Positions 34,718 through 43,366 of a DNA stretch of 64,000 bases are shown here, piece after piece (within the stretch, counting starts at the first letter, position 1; each line of letters opens with the position of its first letter). A program made the translations under genes and the position numbers. The notes below the pieces were generated by a model. It saw only the letters and a list, made by a program, of their open reading frames with translations, was not told the DNA's origin and made no database searches. The DNA is from Pedobacter sp. D749 (lineage in GTDB: Bacteria > Bacteroidota > Bacteroidia > Sphingobacteriales > Sphingobacteriaceae): contig NZ_CP079218.1 of the NCBI RefSeq assembly GCF_019317285.1, positions 3,658,001 through 3,722,000 on the forward strand, read 5' to 3'.

Positions 34718-36628
34718 ATGACAAACCCATTTCAATTATTGGGGATAAGTGATGACGTCGTTAATGCCGTAAAGGATCTTGGATTTGAAACTCCAACACC
34801 TATTCAGGAGCAAAGTATTCCTGTACTGTTAGAAGGCACTAATGATTTTGTTGGTTTGGCCCAAACAGGAACAGGAAAAACAGCCGCATTTGGTTTGCCG
34901 CTGTTAGAACTAATCGATTTTAAAGTTAACAAACCACAGGCATTGATTTTATGCCCTACCCGTGAGTTATGCTTGCAAATCGCTAACGACCTTAAAAACT
35001 TTTCTAAAAACATTGCTAATGCCCACGTTGTTGCCGTTTACGGTGGCGCGAACATTATGCAACAACTACGCGAAATCCGTCAGGGAATTCAGATCGTAGT
35101 GGCCACGCCCGGCCGTATGTTGGATATCATTGGCCGTAAGGCGATTGATTTTTCAAACGTTAAATATGTTGTGCTTGATGAAGCTGACGAGATGTTGAAC
35201 ATGGGTTTCCAGGACGACATTAACGACATCTTATCAACTACTCCTGATGACAAAAAAACCTGGTTATTCTCGGCTACCATGCCTGCAGAAGTTCGCCGTA
35301 TAGCTAAAAACTATATGGATAATCCTGTTGAATTAACCATGGGCACAAAAAATACAGGTAACGTAAACATCGAACACGAATATTACATTGTTCGTGCACG
35401 CGATAAATATGCTGCCTTAAAACGTATTGTAGATTTCAACCCTGAAATTTTTGCCGTAGTATTTTGTAAAACCAAATTGGATACGCAAGATGTTGCAGAG
35501 CACTTAATCAAAGATGGCTACAATGCTGATGCTTTACACGGCGATTTATCGCAACAACAACGTGATAAGGTAATGCAACGTTTCCGCGAACGTAACATGC
35601 AGTTGTTAATTGCTACTGATGTTGCAGCACGTGGTATCGACGTTAACAACGTAACACACGTAATTAACTATTCTTTACCTGATGAAATTGAAAGTTATAC
35701 CCACCGTTCTGGCCGTACTGGCCGTGCTGGTAAAACAGGTATTTCAATCTGTATCATCAACTCTAAAGAAGTTGGAAAAATCCGTCAGCTGGAACGCATC
35801 ATTGGTAAACAATTTACCAAAGCTGAGTTACCTACAGGATTTGACGTTTGTGAAAAACAATTATTCTCTTTGGTACATAAAGTACACAATGTAGAGGTTA
35901 ATGTAGAGCAAATTGATCAATACATTCCTCGCATAATGGATGAATTTAAAGATTTATCTAAAGAGGATGTAATCAAACGTTTTGCTTCATTAGAATTTAA
36001 CCGTTTCTTAGATTACTATTCTAAAGCACCTGATTTAAATGCTGCGGTTGGTGACGATCGTGGCGAAAGAGGTGAACGTGGCGAAAGACGCGGACGTGGT
36101 AGCGAAGGTTACACCCGTTTGTTCATCAACTTAGGTTCAGTAGATGAATTTACCCGCGGCGATATGTTATCATTTATCTGTAATAATGGTAAAATTGGTG
36201 GCAAAAGCGTTGGTAAAATTGATTTAAAAGGTGTTTTCTCTTTCTTTGAAGTGGAAGATGCTGTTGCTGATACCGTATTTGAAGGTTTTAAATCTGTTGA
36301 GTTTAACGGTCGTCAGGTACGTATCGAAAAAAGCGGAGATGGTGGTCGCGGTGAAGGCGCAGGTGAAAGACGCGGTGGCGGTGAAAGACGTAGCGGCGGC
36401 GGTGGTTTCGGAGGAGAACGCAGAAGCGGCGGTGGCGGTGGTTACCGTGGCGGAGGCGATAGAAAATCTGGCGGTAGCGGAAGACGTGAAGGCGGAAACA
36501 GCGGTGGCGGTTTCAGAGATTTCTCTGGTCGTAGTCGTGACGAAAAAGGTGGTAACACTGGTGGTAGCGGACGTAGAGAAGGTGGAAGTCGTGAAGGCGG
36601 AAGCGGCGAACGCAGAAAAAAATGGTAA
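34718..36628 (+). CDS. DEAD-box RNA helicase with DbpA/CsdA-type RNA-binding domain and Gly/Arg tail
   Basis: A 636-aa ATP-dependent RNA helicase of the DeaD/CsdA kind, used in ribosome assembly and cold growth. Motifs are the Q motif FETPTPIQ, motif I AQTGTGKT at 48-55, PTREL, motif II DEAD at 154-157, SAT, and motifs V/VI ATDVAARGID and HRSGRTGRAGK. A DbpA-type RNA-binding domain (TRLFINLGSVDEFTRGDMLS, then KGVFSFFEVEDAVADTVF) covers about 465-540. The last ~90 residues are an RGG-like tail (GGGERRSGGGGFGGERRSGG), expected to bind RNA. A second open frame over the tail is a by-product of the repeats. Confidence 0.95.
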   Translation: MTNPFQLLGISDDVVNAVKDLGFETPTPIQEQSIPVLLEGTNDFVGLAQTGTGKTAAFGLPLLELIDFKVNKPQALILCPTRELCLQIANDLKNFSKNIANAHVVAVYGGANIMQQLREIRQGIQIVVATPGRMLDIIGRKAIDFSNVKYVVLDEADEMLNMGFQDDINDILSTTPDDKKTWLFSATMPAEVRRIAKNYMDNPVELTMGTKNTGNVNIEHEYYIVRARDKYAALKRIVDFNPEIFAVVFCKTKLDTQDVAEHLIKDGYNADALHGDLSQQQRDKVMQRFRERNMQLLIATDVAARGIDVNNVTHVINYSLPDEIESYTHRSGRTGRAGKTGISICIINSKEVGKIRQLERIIGKQFTKAELPTGFDVCEKQLFSLVHKVHNVEVNVEQIDQYIPRIMDEFKDLSKEDVIKRFASLEFNRFLDYYSKAPDLNAAVGDDRGERGERGERRGRGSEGYTRLFINLGSVDEFTRGDMLSFICNNGKIGGKSVGKIDLKGVFSFFEVEDAVADTVFEGFKSVEFNGRQVRIEKSGDGGRGEGAGERRGGGERRSGGGGFGGERRSGGGGGYRGGGDRKSGGSGRREGGNSGGGFRDFSGRSRDEKGGNTGGSGRREGGSREGGSGERRKKW

Positions 36629-36650
36629 ATCACTAAACCAAATATTTTAC

Positions 36651-36684
36651 AAACCGGTCTTGTTTATTCGAGGCCGGTTTTTTT
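36651..36684 (+). terminator. Intrinsic terminator of the helicase gene
   Basis: AAACCGG..CT / AG.CCGGTTT with a 10-base loop, followed by an uninterrupted T-run (36678-36684). Confidence 0.85.
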
Positions 36685-36723
36685 ATGCTGTTTGAAATTC
36701 AGTTTAGTAAATTCCAACTACTG

Positions 36724-37056
36724 TCAGGCCCAGGAAAAACGATCATACTTAATATTCTCAGCATCCATGAATTCACCAAATAATGAATAAGCCTTATTTC
36801 CACTAAACTGAAGTTTCAAAGCTTGCAGCAAACCAGATCTGTCACCCTGCTCTAAATTGAATATTTCATAAAATTTAGCGACTTCTTCCAATTCAATGGA
36901 ATAGCAATACTCATAATCAGAATCTCCCCATATTTCTTTTACCGATTTACCAATATCATATCCGTCAAAGTATAATTGATCATTCTCATTAAAATATAAC
37001 TCCATAGATATTTTAATATCAGGATTTTCCAGGTAAAATAAAGTTACTTTTTCCAA
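36724..37056 (-). CDS. Hypothetical protein, 110 aa, acidic
   Basis: I do not recognise this family. It is a soluble, strongly acidic protein (MEKVTLFYLENPDIKISMEL, GYDIGKSVKEIWGDSDYEYC) with an alpha/beta pattern and no signal or membrane segment. Small acidic single-copy proteins of this look are often toxin-immunity proteins or orphan stress proteins, but no toxin gene is adjacent. It is convergent with the helicase gene. AT content looks a little higher than its neighbours by eye. Confidence 0.6.
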   Translation of the reverse strand: MEKVTLFYLENPDIKISMELYFNENDQLYFDGYDIGKSVKEIWGDSDYEYCYSIELEEVAKFYEIFNLEQGDRSGLLQALKLQFSGNKAYSLFGEFMDAENIKYDRFSWA

Positions 37057-37150
37057 GGTGTTTAGATTATTTCACGACCGATGCACATCATAAATTTATA
37101 AAAAATAACGTTTCTCTCTACTATGAGAACACTTTTTTTGAATAAATACC

Positions 37151-37261
37151 ATGGATGATGCATTCAGCTTTATAAAAGCTGAATATCTGAGAAAAAAAAT
37201 AATAGATAATTTAAAAACGGCTGGATTTTACAATTACATAATTACAGGCGGTATCTCTTGA
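37151..37261 (+). CDS. Possible small ORF or gene remnant (36 codons)
   Basis: ATG at 37151 to TGA at 37259-37261 encodes a well-behaved short peptide (MDDAFSFIKAEYLRKKIIDN, then LKTAGFYNYIITGGIS). The amphipathic helix composition is better than expected for chance in AT-rich DNA, but there is no ribosome-binding site or homology to argue from. It could be the remnant of a decayed gene. Confidence 0.22.
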   Translation: MDDAFSFIKAEYLRKKIIDNLKTAGFYNYIITGGIS

Positions 37262-37391
37262 TAATAGATCTTTTTAAGCAGATATTGACCCAAAAGTGTA
37301 TTTTGTAAATTTAGCATTAAGGAAAGCAATCTTTAATTATTTAACAATTGTAAAATAGTTATGTAGCTTTATATTTATCCTTAAATTGCAC

Positions 37392-37399
37392 TACTTTCG
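37392..37399 (+). promoter_or_regulatory. bshC -7-like element adjacent to the start codon
   Basis: TACTTTCG is one mismatch from TAnnTTTG. TTTA lies 20 bases upstream as a weak -33. The ATG at 37406 is 7 bases past it, so the transcript would be nearly leaderless. Confidence 0.4.
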
Positions 37400-37405
37400 C
37401 TCATT

Positions 37406-38992
37406 ATGCAGGCAAAATACATTTCCTATCAGGAAACCGGTTCATTTTCAAAACTGGTTCTAGATTATATTAACGACGAAGAGCAACTTAAAGCTTTTTA
37501 CAGTTACCGCCCTGATATGGCCGGTTTAGCCAGCGCAATTGAGCATAGAAATTTCCCTGGAGACCGGACTATCTTAGTGCAGGTTTTGCAAAACCAATAC
37601 CGGCATTTACAGCCCAATAAATCGGTTACGAAAAATATCGAACTTTTGGGTCTAGATAATACTTTTACTGTAACTACTGGTCACCAGTTAAACTTATTTA
37701 CTGGTCCGCTTTATTTTATTTATAAAATTGTAACGACCATAAATTTAGCTATTGAGTTAAAAATGGCCCATCCGGATAAAAACTTTGTTCCGGTTTATTG
37801 GATGGCTACAGAAGATCACGACTTTGATGAAATTAACCATGTAAGTGTTGATGAAAAGAACATCAGTTGGATACAACAGACCAACGGTGCCACCGGAAGA
37901 TTAAGCACCAAAACCGTTGCCGCAGCAGTAACGGCATACAAAGGTTACCTAGGCATTTCTAAAAATGGAAAACGGATTGCCAAATTGGTAGAACAGGCTT
38001 ATTTGCAACACGACAATTTAGCCGATGCCACCAGATTTTTGGTCAACAATTTATTCGAAAAATATGGCCTGGTGATCGTGAATGCAGATGATGCGCGATT
38101 AAAAAAACAATTTGCCAATATCATAACCGAAGATATTATTCAACACAATAGCGCTAAAAACATTGACGAAAGTTCGAAAAGCCTGGAAGAATTTGGCTAT
38201 AAAACCCAGGTTAACGGTCGCGACATTAATTTCTTTTACCTTGTAGATAATTTACGCGAGCGTTTAATCTTTGAAAAAGGAAAATATATCGTAAACCATA
38301 CCGATATCAGTTTTACAGAAGAAACACTAAAAGCTGAAATCGAATCGCATCCTGAACGTTTTAGTCCGAATGTAGTGATGCGGCCAATGTACCAGGAGGT
38401 TATTTTACCTAATATCGCTTATATAGGTGGTGGTGCAGAGGTAGCTTACTGGATGCAATTAAAAGCAAATTTCGATTTCTACAAGGTCGATTTCCCGGTT
38501 TTACTATTGCGTAATTCGGCTTTACTGATAGATAAACGCAGTGCCCAGAATTTATACCATCTAGGTTTTTCTTTGGAAGACATTTTCCTGCCGGCTGAAG
38601 AACTAAAAAACATTTGGGTAAAACGGAATACGACCGCTCAATTGAGTTTAGCTGACGAAACAAGAGCCATTAACAGCATTTTCGATCAGATTAAGCTCAA
38701 TGCCTATAAAATAGACAAAACGCTTTCTGTATCAACTGATACGGCAAAACAGCGGGCCAATCACTTATTGGCCAACCTTGAAAAAAAACTTTTCAGGGCA
38801 GAAAAACGTAAACATGAGATGGCGTTATTACAAATTGATAATGTCAAAAAAAGGCTTTTCCCTAATGGAAGTTTACAGGAGCGTACTTTGAATATAGCGC
38901 CCATGTATGTTAATTACGGAGAAGATTTTCTTTCATCCTGCATAGAAAACTTTGAACCATTGGGTGGCGATTTCACTGTTTTATTACCGTAA
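37406..38992 (+). CDS. bshC: Putative cysteine ligase BshC (bacillithiol biosynthesis)
   Basis: It adds cysteine to glucosaminyl-malate in the last step of bacillithiol synthesis, the thiol that replaces glutathione in many Firmicutes and Bacteroidota. The 528-aa protein shows the family landmarks TVTTGHQLNLFTGPLYFIYK, VPVYWMATEDHDFDEI, SPNVVMRPMYQEVILPNIAY, IGGGAEVAYWMQLK and a long coiled coil before the end. BshA and BshB are not adjacent, so the pathway is scattered. The downstream dehydrogenase has no link to it. Confidence 0.95.
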   Translation: MQAKYISYQETGSFSKLVLDYINDEEQLKAFYSYRPDMAGLASAIEHRNFPGDRTILVQVLQNQYRHLQPNKSVTKNIELLGLDNTFTVTTGHQLNLFTGPLYFIYKIVTTINLAIELKMAHPDKNFVPVYWMATEDHDFDEINHVSVDEKNISWIQQTNGATGRLSTKTVAAAVTAYKGYLGISKNGKRIAKLVEQAYLQHDNLADATRFLVNNLFEKYGLVIVNADDARLKKQFANIITEDIIQHNSAKNIDESSKSLEEFGYKTQVNGRDINFFYLVDNLRERLIFEKGKYIVNHTDISFTEETLKAEIESHPERFSPNVVMRPMYQEVILPNIAYIGGGAEVAYWMQLKANFDFYKVDFPVLLLRNSALLIDKRSAQNLYHLGFSLEDIFLPAEELKNIWVKRNTTAQLSLADETRAINSIFDQIKLNAYKIDKTLSVSTDTAKQRANHLLANLEKKLFRAEKRKHEMALLQIDNVKKRLFPNGSLQERTLNIAPMYVNYGEDFLSSCIENFEPLGGDFTVLLP

Positions 38993-38995
38993 TAC

Positions 38996-39075
38996 TAGTC
39001 CGAAGTCGGGAGTCCGGAGTCGGAAGCCGATACCCCAAAGCGCCCAATCTCGATACTTACTACTTGATACTAACA
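38996..39075. repeat. Lexical repeats GTCCGAAGTCGGGAGTCCGG and GATACTTACTACTTGATAC
   Basis: The first word group matches 14148-14230. The second is the reverse complement of the GAGTATCAAGTATCAAGA words at 21437-21525. They begin within 4 bases of the bshC stop and run to the ATG of the next gene. Confidence 0.6.
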
Positions 39076-39077
39076 AA

Positions 39078-40163
39078 ATGAACTTCATTACTTTTACCGA
39101 AACCAACCTTAGGGCTTTTACTTATACTGTTTTTAAAAAAATGGGCTGTTCTGATGAGCATGCCGATTTAGCAACCGACGTGTTAATCCGATCAGATTTG
39201 CGGGGAATCGATTCTCACGGCGTTGCACGATTAAGTGGCTACGTTCGTCTTTGGGAAAAGAAAAGGATCAACGCCACGCCTGATATCAAAATCGTACATG
39301 AAACACCAACCACTGCCACCATTGATGGTGATGCAGGTTTAGGTTTGGTGGTTGCACCATTCGCTATGAAAGTTGCTATCGAAAAAGCTGAAAAATATGG
39401 TAGCGGATGGGTTTCAGTTAAAAACTCCAATCATTTTGGAATTGCCGGTTACCATGCTTTAATGGCAGTTGAAAAGGATATGATCGGCATCAGTATGACC
39501 AATGCAAGCCCCTTGGTTGCACCTACTTATGCCAATGAACGTTTATTGGGTACCAATCCTATGTGTTATGCTTTCCCGGCAGGAAAATATCCACCGGTAA
39601 TTGTAGATATGGCTACGGCAGCTGCAGCAAATGGCAAATTGGAGATTGCTCAACGTGCCAATAAAAGCATTCCTGATGGCTGGGTTCAGGATAAAAATGG
39701 CGAAAACTCTACAGACCCTAACGAATTAAAAAACGGCGGTTCGCTTTTGCCTTTGGGCAGCGATAAAGATCATGGCAGCCATAAAGGTTATGGGTTAAGT
39801 GCTACTGTCGACATTTTATCGGCAGTATTATCCGGCGCAAATTACGGCCCTTGGGTGCCGCCTTTTGTGGCTTTTTTAGAGCCATCGGCAAATCCGGTTG
39901 GCGAAGGACTTGGCCACTTTTTAGGAGCTATGCGCGTAGATGGTTTCAGACCAGCCGCAGACTTTAAAGACCATTTAGATAACTGGGTAGATCGCTTTAA
40001 AAGTGCAAAAACAATAGATCCTGATAAAAAGGTAATCATCCCGGGCGAACCGGAGCATGAATTTGAGCAGGAAAGAAAAATTAGTGGTATTCCGATCATT
40101 GATGTAGTGGTAAAGGATTTGAATGAACTTGCTTTGAAATTGGGGATAGAAGAGTTAGGCTAA
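39078..40163 (+). CDS. Ldh2-type NAD(P)H-dependent dehydrogenase (malate/ureidoglycolate/sulfolactate family)
   Basis: An oxidoreductase of the Ldh_2 family, 361 aa. The ATG at 39078 (MNFITFTETNLRAFTYTVFK) was preferred over 38952, since the longer version would be translated from the 3' end of bshC and repeat DNA. Conserved stretches are RSDLRGIDSHGVARL (catalytic His), KNSNHFGIAGYHA, TNASPLVAPTYANERLLGTN and GHFLGAMRVDGF. Homologues reduce or oxidise 2-hydroxy acids. Which one cannot be read from the sequence. Confidence 0.9.
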   Translation: MNFITFTETNLRAFTYTVFKKMGCSDEHADLATDVLIRSDLRGIDSHGVARLSGYVRLWEKKRINATPDIKIVHETPTTATIDGDAGLGLVVAPFAMKVAIEKAEKYGSGWVSVKNSNHFGIAGYHALMAVEKDMIGISMTNASPLVAPTYANERLLGTNPMCYAFPAGKYPPVIVDMATAAAANGKLEIAQRANKSIPDGWVQDKNGENSTDPNELKNGGSLLPLGSDKDHGSHKGYGLSATVDILSAVLSGANYGPWVPPFVAFLEPSANPVGEGLGHFLGAMRVDGFRPAADFKDHLDNWVDRFKSAKTIDPDKKVIIPGEPEHEFEQERKISGIPIIDVVVKDLNELALKLGIEELG

Positions 40164-40208
40164 AGTTCCTTCGACTACGCTCAGGATGACAAACACCAAT
40201 AGACTGAT

Positions 40209-40350
40209 CGTCATTGCGAGGCACGAAGATAACCGAACAAAGCGAGCTCATAAATGCCTTTAAAAACAACTGCACAGATGAATAATCTTAATGCGCTCGC
40301 TAGTAGCGAAAGTTGTAGGATTACTTCGTCGTTCCTCCTTATAATGACGT
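40209..40350. repeat. MITE-like element with inverted ends (CGTCATTGCGAGGCACGAAG)
   Basis: The left end is CGTCATTGCGAGGCACGAAG. The right end TTACTTCGTCGTTCCTCC then TTATAATGACG is its approximate inverse. Length about 142 bases. Internal words include CTTAATGCGCTCGC and TAGTAGCGAAAG. Elements with these ends are frequent in Bacteroidota chromosomes. No transposase is encoded. Confidence 0.7.
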
Positions 40351-40387
40351 TTATGTAAACAACTGATATTTAGTGTTATTTTTTTGA

Positions 40388-40545
40388 CCATATAAGACAT
40401 TTAAGAACCATATAAGCTTACATGTCGTTATATGGTGTGAAAGCCTAAAGGATTATTTAATGAATTAGATGTTCTTAGGTGTCTAAGGTGGTTAATTAAC
40501 CTGCATAGTCTTTAATTTTTACGACTACCTTAGACATCTTAGCTC
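40388..40545. repeat. Palindromic intergenic repeat (ACCATATAAG and CTTAGGTGTCTAAGGTGG)
   Basis: ACCATATAAGACATTTAAGA then ACCATATAAG (direct repeat) and a later inverse TTATATGGT. Then CTTAGGTGTCTAAGGTGG (about 40474-40491), whose inverse (CTACCTTAGACATCTTAG) lies at about 40525-40542. Confidence 0.6.
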
Positions 40546-40621
40546 AATGAGTTTTGCAGGATGCAAAATCTTAAACATAATACGTTAGAAAGCGCATATA
40601 GGAATGACGAAAAACAAAAAA

Positions 40622-40648
40622 GCCGCAGATTTAACCAGAATCTGCGGC
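40622..40648 (-). terminator. Intrinsic terminator of the GH3 gene and of the PUL operon
   Basis: GCCGCAGATT / AATCTGCGGC, 10-bp perfect stem, 7-base loop. The minus strand continues TTTTTTGTTTTTC. Confidence 0.88.
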
Positions 40649-40691
40649 AAAATTAATGATATCGTTTATACCAAACTGTCGAAGGTATTTT

Positions 40692-43364
40692 TTAAGGCTT
40701 AACGGTTAAGTTATCTTTTAAATAAAGTGCCTTACTTGATGATCCAATCATAATTCTATATTCCCCTGGAGCTACTTCCCATACGTTATTGATATTCAGT
40801 GTTTGCAAAACCTCCTTATCTAGCTTAAATGAAACTATCTTTGTTTCACCAACCTTTAAATGTATTCTCTGGAAAGCCCTGAGAGCAAGAACTGGCTGGG
40901 CTAATTTGCTTAACAAAGGTCTCATGTACAGCTGTACCACTTCTTCACCTTCGTAATTGCCTGTATTTTTAAGTTCGAAGCTTACCACAGCGGTTTCATT
41001 TTTAGCGATGCTTTTGCGGTTAAACTTTAAATTGTTGTAGGAAAAGTTGGTATAACTTAATCCATATCCGAATGGAAAAAGTGGTTCGCCGCTTAAGTTG
41101 TTATAATCATCGCCTCTTCCGGTAGGTTTGTGGTTGTAAACCAAAGGCAACTGCGATTCGTCAATCGGGTAAGTAATTGGAAGTTTACCTGATGGATTTA
41201 CTTTTCCGAGCAAGATATCGGCAACAGCAGCGCCTCCTGCTTCGCCAGGGTACCACACGTTTAAAACCGCGCTTACTTTATTTAACCAGGGCTGCATATT
41301 AATGGCGCTTCCACCAGTTAATACCACGATAATCGGTTTTCCTGTTTTTTCGAGTTCTTCCAACAACAATTCCTGGTTACCGGGCAGATTTAACATTGCC
41401 CGATCCAAAAATTCTCCTTCTTTTATACCTGCAACGAATACAATGGCATCATTATTCTTTGCCGCAGCCACTGCATCAGCTATTTCGTTTGATTTCCTGA
41501 TATTATAATCCCAAATCAGTTTGATTTTACCATTGCCTTTAGATTCAAAAAATTCAATTTTAATGGCATACTCCTTATTTTTCTCGAAATGAAACGGAAC
41601 TGTCCTGGTACTGAAAGACTTTTTATCCCAGTTATCGATCATCAATTGATCATCCAAATATAATCGGTAACCATCATTTCCCTCTAATCCGATATTAACA
41701 TCGGCATTCTGCTGCACCTTAATTTTACCAGTCCACCTCACAGCATAATCATCCACTTGGAGCTGTTCATCTGGGGGGTATAATGTCCAACTGAAATTAA
41801 CTGTCTTATCATTTACTTCTTTAACGGGTTTCCCTGAAAAGTGAAGCCCTTTATAATAGCTTCCCATTAATCCTGCTTTCTGATTGACAGAAAGAAACTG
41901 GCTGTCTATAGGAATATAAGACTGCAGCTCCCGGCTACTACCTTTTACATAATTAACCTTAACGTTATTGGGTACTGCGTTTTTTAAGCCATCCAATATA
42001 TTTATCTTATTGTTTCCAGTACCGCTATAGCCACCTAATCTGGCTTCAATGGCGTCTTCCCCTACCAGTAGGATCTGTTTTACATTTTTTAACGGAAGTG
42101 TATTGTTATCATTTTTTAGCAATACAAAAGATTTTAAAGCGGCCTCTTTGGCCAGATTGCGATTACTTTGATCGCTTAACATCTTTTCAGCAATACTTTC
42201 ATCCACATAAGGATGCTCAAACAGACCCAGCTCAAATTTAGCTTTCAGAACCCTTGACAATGCATCATCTATTCTCGATTTTGGAATGCTCCCGTCTAAA
42301 AATGCAGGTAGAAAAAGTTTGTAATGATTATAATCTACCTGGAAGATTACATCAAGGCCTGCATTAATTGATTGTGCTGTGGCATCTTTATAATCTTTGG
42401 CCGTAAAATGTAAAACATTGGCACCTCCAACTGCACCTGCATCAGAAATCACGAAGCCTTTAAAGCCCCATTCCGTTTTCAGTTTAGTGGTAAGCAACCA
42501 TTTATTAGAGGTTGCAGGCGTACCAAAAACACTATTATAGGAAGTCATTATTGAACGGATGCCCACATTTTTAACTCCATCTTTGAATGCTGGAAAGTGG
42601 ATTTCTTCTAAAAAATGTTTATCCATTTCAATAGGATAACTATCGCGCCCACCATCGCCAACATTGGCAATAAGATGCTTTGGTGTAACAATGATATTCT
42701 GCCTTTCTATGGCATTCATAAAAGCATGTCCCAGCACAGTTGTTAAATATGGATCTTCTCCATAAGTTTCTTCTACCCTGCCCCATCTCACATCTGTTGC
42801 CATATTGATTACAGGTGCCAAAAGATCTCTCAAGCCACGTGCTTTTGCCTCATTTGCAATAGCGGTACCGATTTTGGCCACTAAGGCAGTATCGAAACTT
42901 GCAGCCAAACCAATTGATTGCGGGAAGGCCGTAGCTCCTTGCCTAACCAAACCGTGTAAAGCCTCATCAAATGGAATGATTGGAATGCCCAGACGGGTTT
43001 CTTCAATGAAGTATTTTTGAATCTTATTTACCTTTTTAGCCAGAGAAAGTCCGTCTTCAGAGGTATTGTAAGTTAACATTTGTTGTGCATTACCACTTCC
43101 TTGTGCAGCTGCACTTACCTGCAAACCAAAAATACCTTTCTTAAACTGATCTTTATTTTTTTCGGTTACATCTCCGGGAATCATGAACAACTGCCAGAAT
43201 TTCTCTTCAGGTGTCATTCTCGAAATCAGGTCTCTTACCCTTAAATCGATACCTAATTTTGGATTTTTATAAGGTAAAACCTGCCCTTTTTTAACCTGAG
43301 CAAAAAGGCCGCAAGAGAAAAAAAGTGTGGGCAATAAGTATAAGTATTTTATTGATTTCGGCAT
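40692..43364 (-). CDS. Glycoside hydrolase family 3 with inserted PA14 domain, secreted
   Basis: An exo-acting beta-glycosidase (beta-glucosidase or beta-xylosidase type), 890 aa, with a signal peptide (MPKSIKYLYLLPTLFFSCGL, then FAQ). The GH3 N-terminal barrel ends in the nucleophile D308 (KGFVISDAG). The family's usual SDW/SDC is SDA here. The GH3 C-terminal domain is split by a PA14 carbohydrate-binding insertion at about 498-635 (GLMGSYYKGLHFSGKPVKE, GNDGYRLYLDDQLMIDNWD). A fibronectin III-like domain closes it (VVQLYMRPLLSKLAQPVLAL). It lies three bases after the fucosidase gene, so they are cotranscribed. The substrate is likely a glycan also carrying fucose. Confidence 0.93.
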   Translation of the reverse strand: MPKSIKYLYLLPTLFFSCGLFAQVKKGQVLPYKNPKLGIDLRVRDLISRMTPEEKFWQLFMIPGDVTEKNKDQFKKGIFGLQVSAAAQGSGNAQQMLTYNTSEDGLSLAKKVNKIQKYFIEETRLGIPIIPFDEALHGLVRQGATAFPQSIGLAASFDTALVAKIGTAIANEAKARGLRDLLAPVINMATDVRWGRVEETYGEDPYLTTVLGHAFMNAIERQNIIVTPKHLIANVGDGGRDSYPIEMDKHFLEEIHFPAFKDGVKNVGIRSIMTSYNSVFGTPATSNKWLLTTKLKTEWGFKGFVISDAGAVGGANVLHFTAKDYKDATAQSINAGLDVIFQVDYNHYKLFLPAFLDGSIPKSRIDDALSRVLKAKFELGLFEHPYVDESIAEKMLSDQSNRNLAKEAALKSFVLLKNDNNTLPLKNVKQILLVGEDAIEARLGGYSGTGNNKINILDGLKNAVPNNVKVNYVKGSSRELQSYIPIDSQFLSVNQKAGLMGSYYKGLHFSGKPVKEVNDKTVNFSWTLYPPDEQLQVDDYAVRWTGKIKVQQNADVNIGLEGNDGYRLYLDDQLMIDNWDKKSFSTRTVPFHFEKNKEYAIKIEFFESKGNGKIKLIWDYNIRKSNEIADAVAAAKNNDAIVFVAGIKEGEFLDRAMLNLPGNQELLLEELEKTGKPIIVVLTGGSAINMQPWLNKVSAVLNVWYPGEAGGAAVADILLGKVNPSGKLPITYPIDESQLPLVYNHKPTGRGDDYNNLSGEPLFPFGYGLSYTNFSYNNLKFNRKSIAKNETAVVSFELKNTGNYEGEEVVQLYMRPLLSKLAQPVLALRAFQRIHLKVGETKIVSFKLDKEVLQTLNINNVWEVAPGEYRIMIGSSSKALYLKDNLTVKP

Positions 43365-43366
43365 TG

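Larger units (their letters stand above)
37057..37405. other. AT-rich gap between the hypothetical gene and bshC
   Basis: It holds one 36-codon open frame (37151-37261) and the bshC promoter. Neither dispersed repeat family is present. An inverted word AGCTTTATAAAAGCT lies inside the small frame. Confidence 0.5.
40164..40691. other. Repeat-filled gap after the Ldh2-type gene
   Basis: It holds TTCCTTCGACTACGCTCAGG with ATGAC, a MITE-like element (40209-40350), a paired palindromic tract (40388-40545) and the terminator of the GH3 gene (40622-40648). No coding frame is supported. Confidence 0.65.

Noticed and set aside
36231..36695. Long open frame (154 codons) overlapping the helicase tail in another frame
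   Set aside because: It is produced by the repetitive Gly/Arg codons of the helicase. The composition is valine/alanine-rich in the pattern expected of a frame shift, and no start context supports it.
38952..39077. Upstream extension of the Ldh2-type dehydrogenase
   Set aside because: It would overlap the bshC 3' end and translate lexical repeat DNA. The family N-terminus begins at the ATG at 39078.
40164..40691. Possible CRISPR array from recurring palindromic words
   Set aside because: Repeats differ in length and sequence, and spacers are not of constant size. No Cas gene is present.
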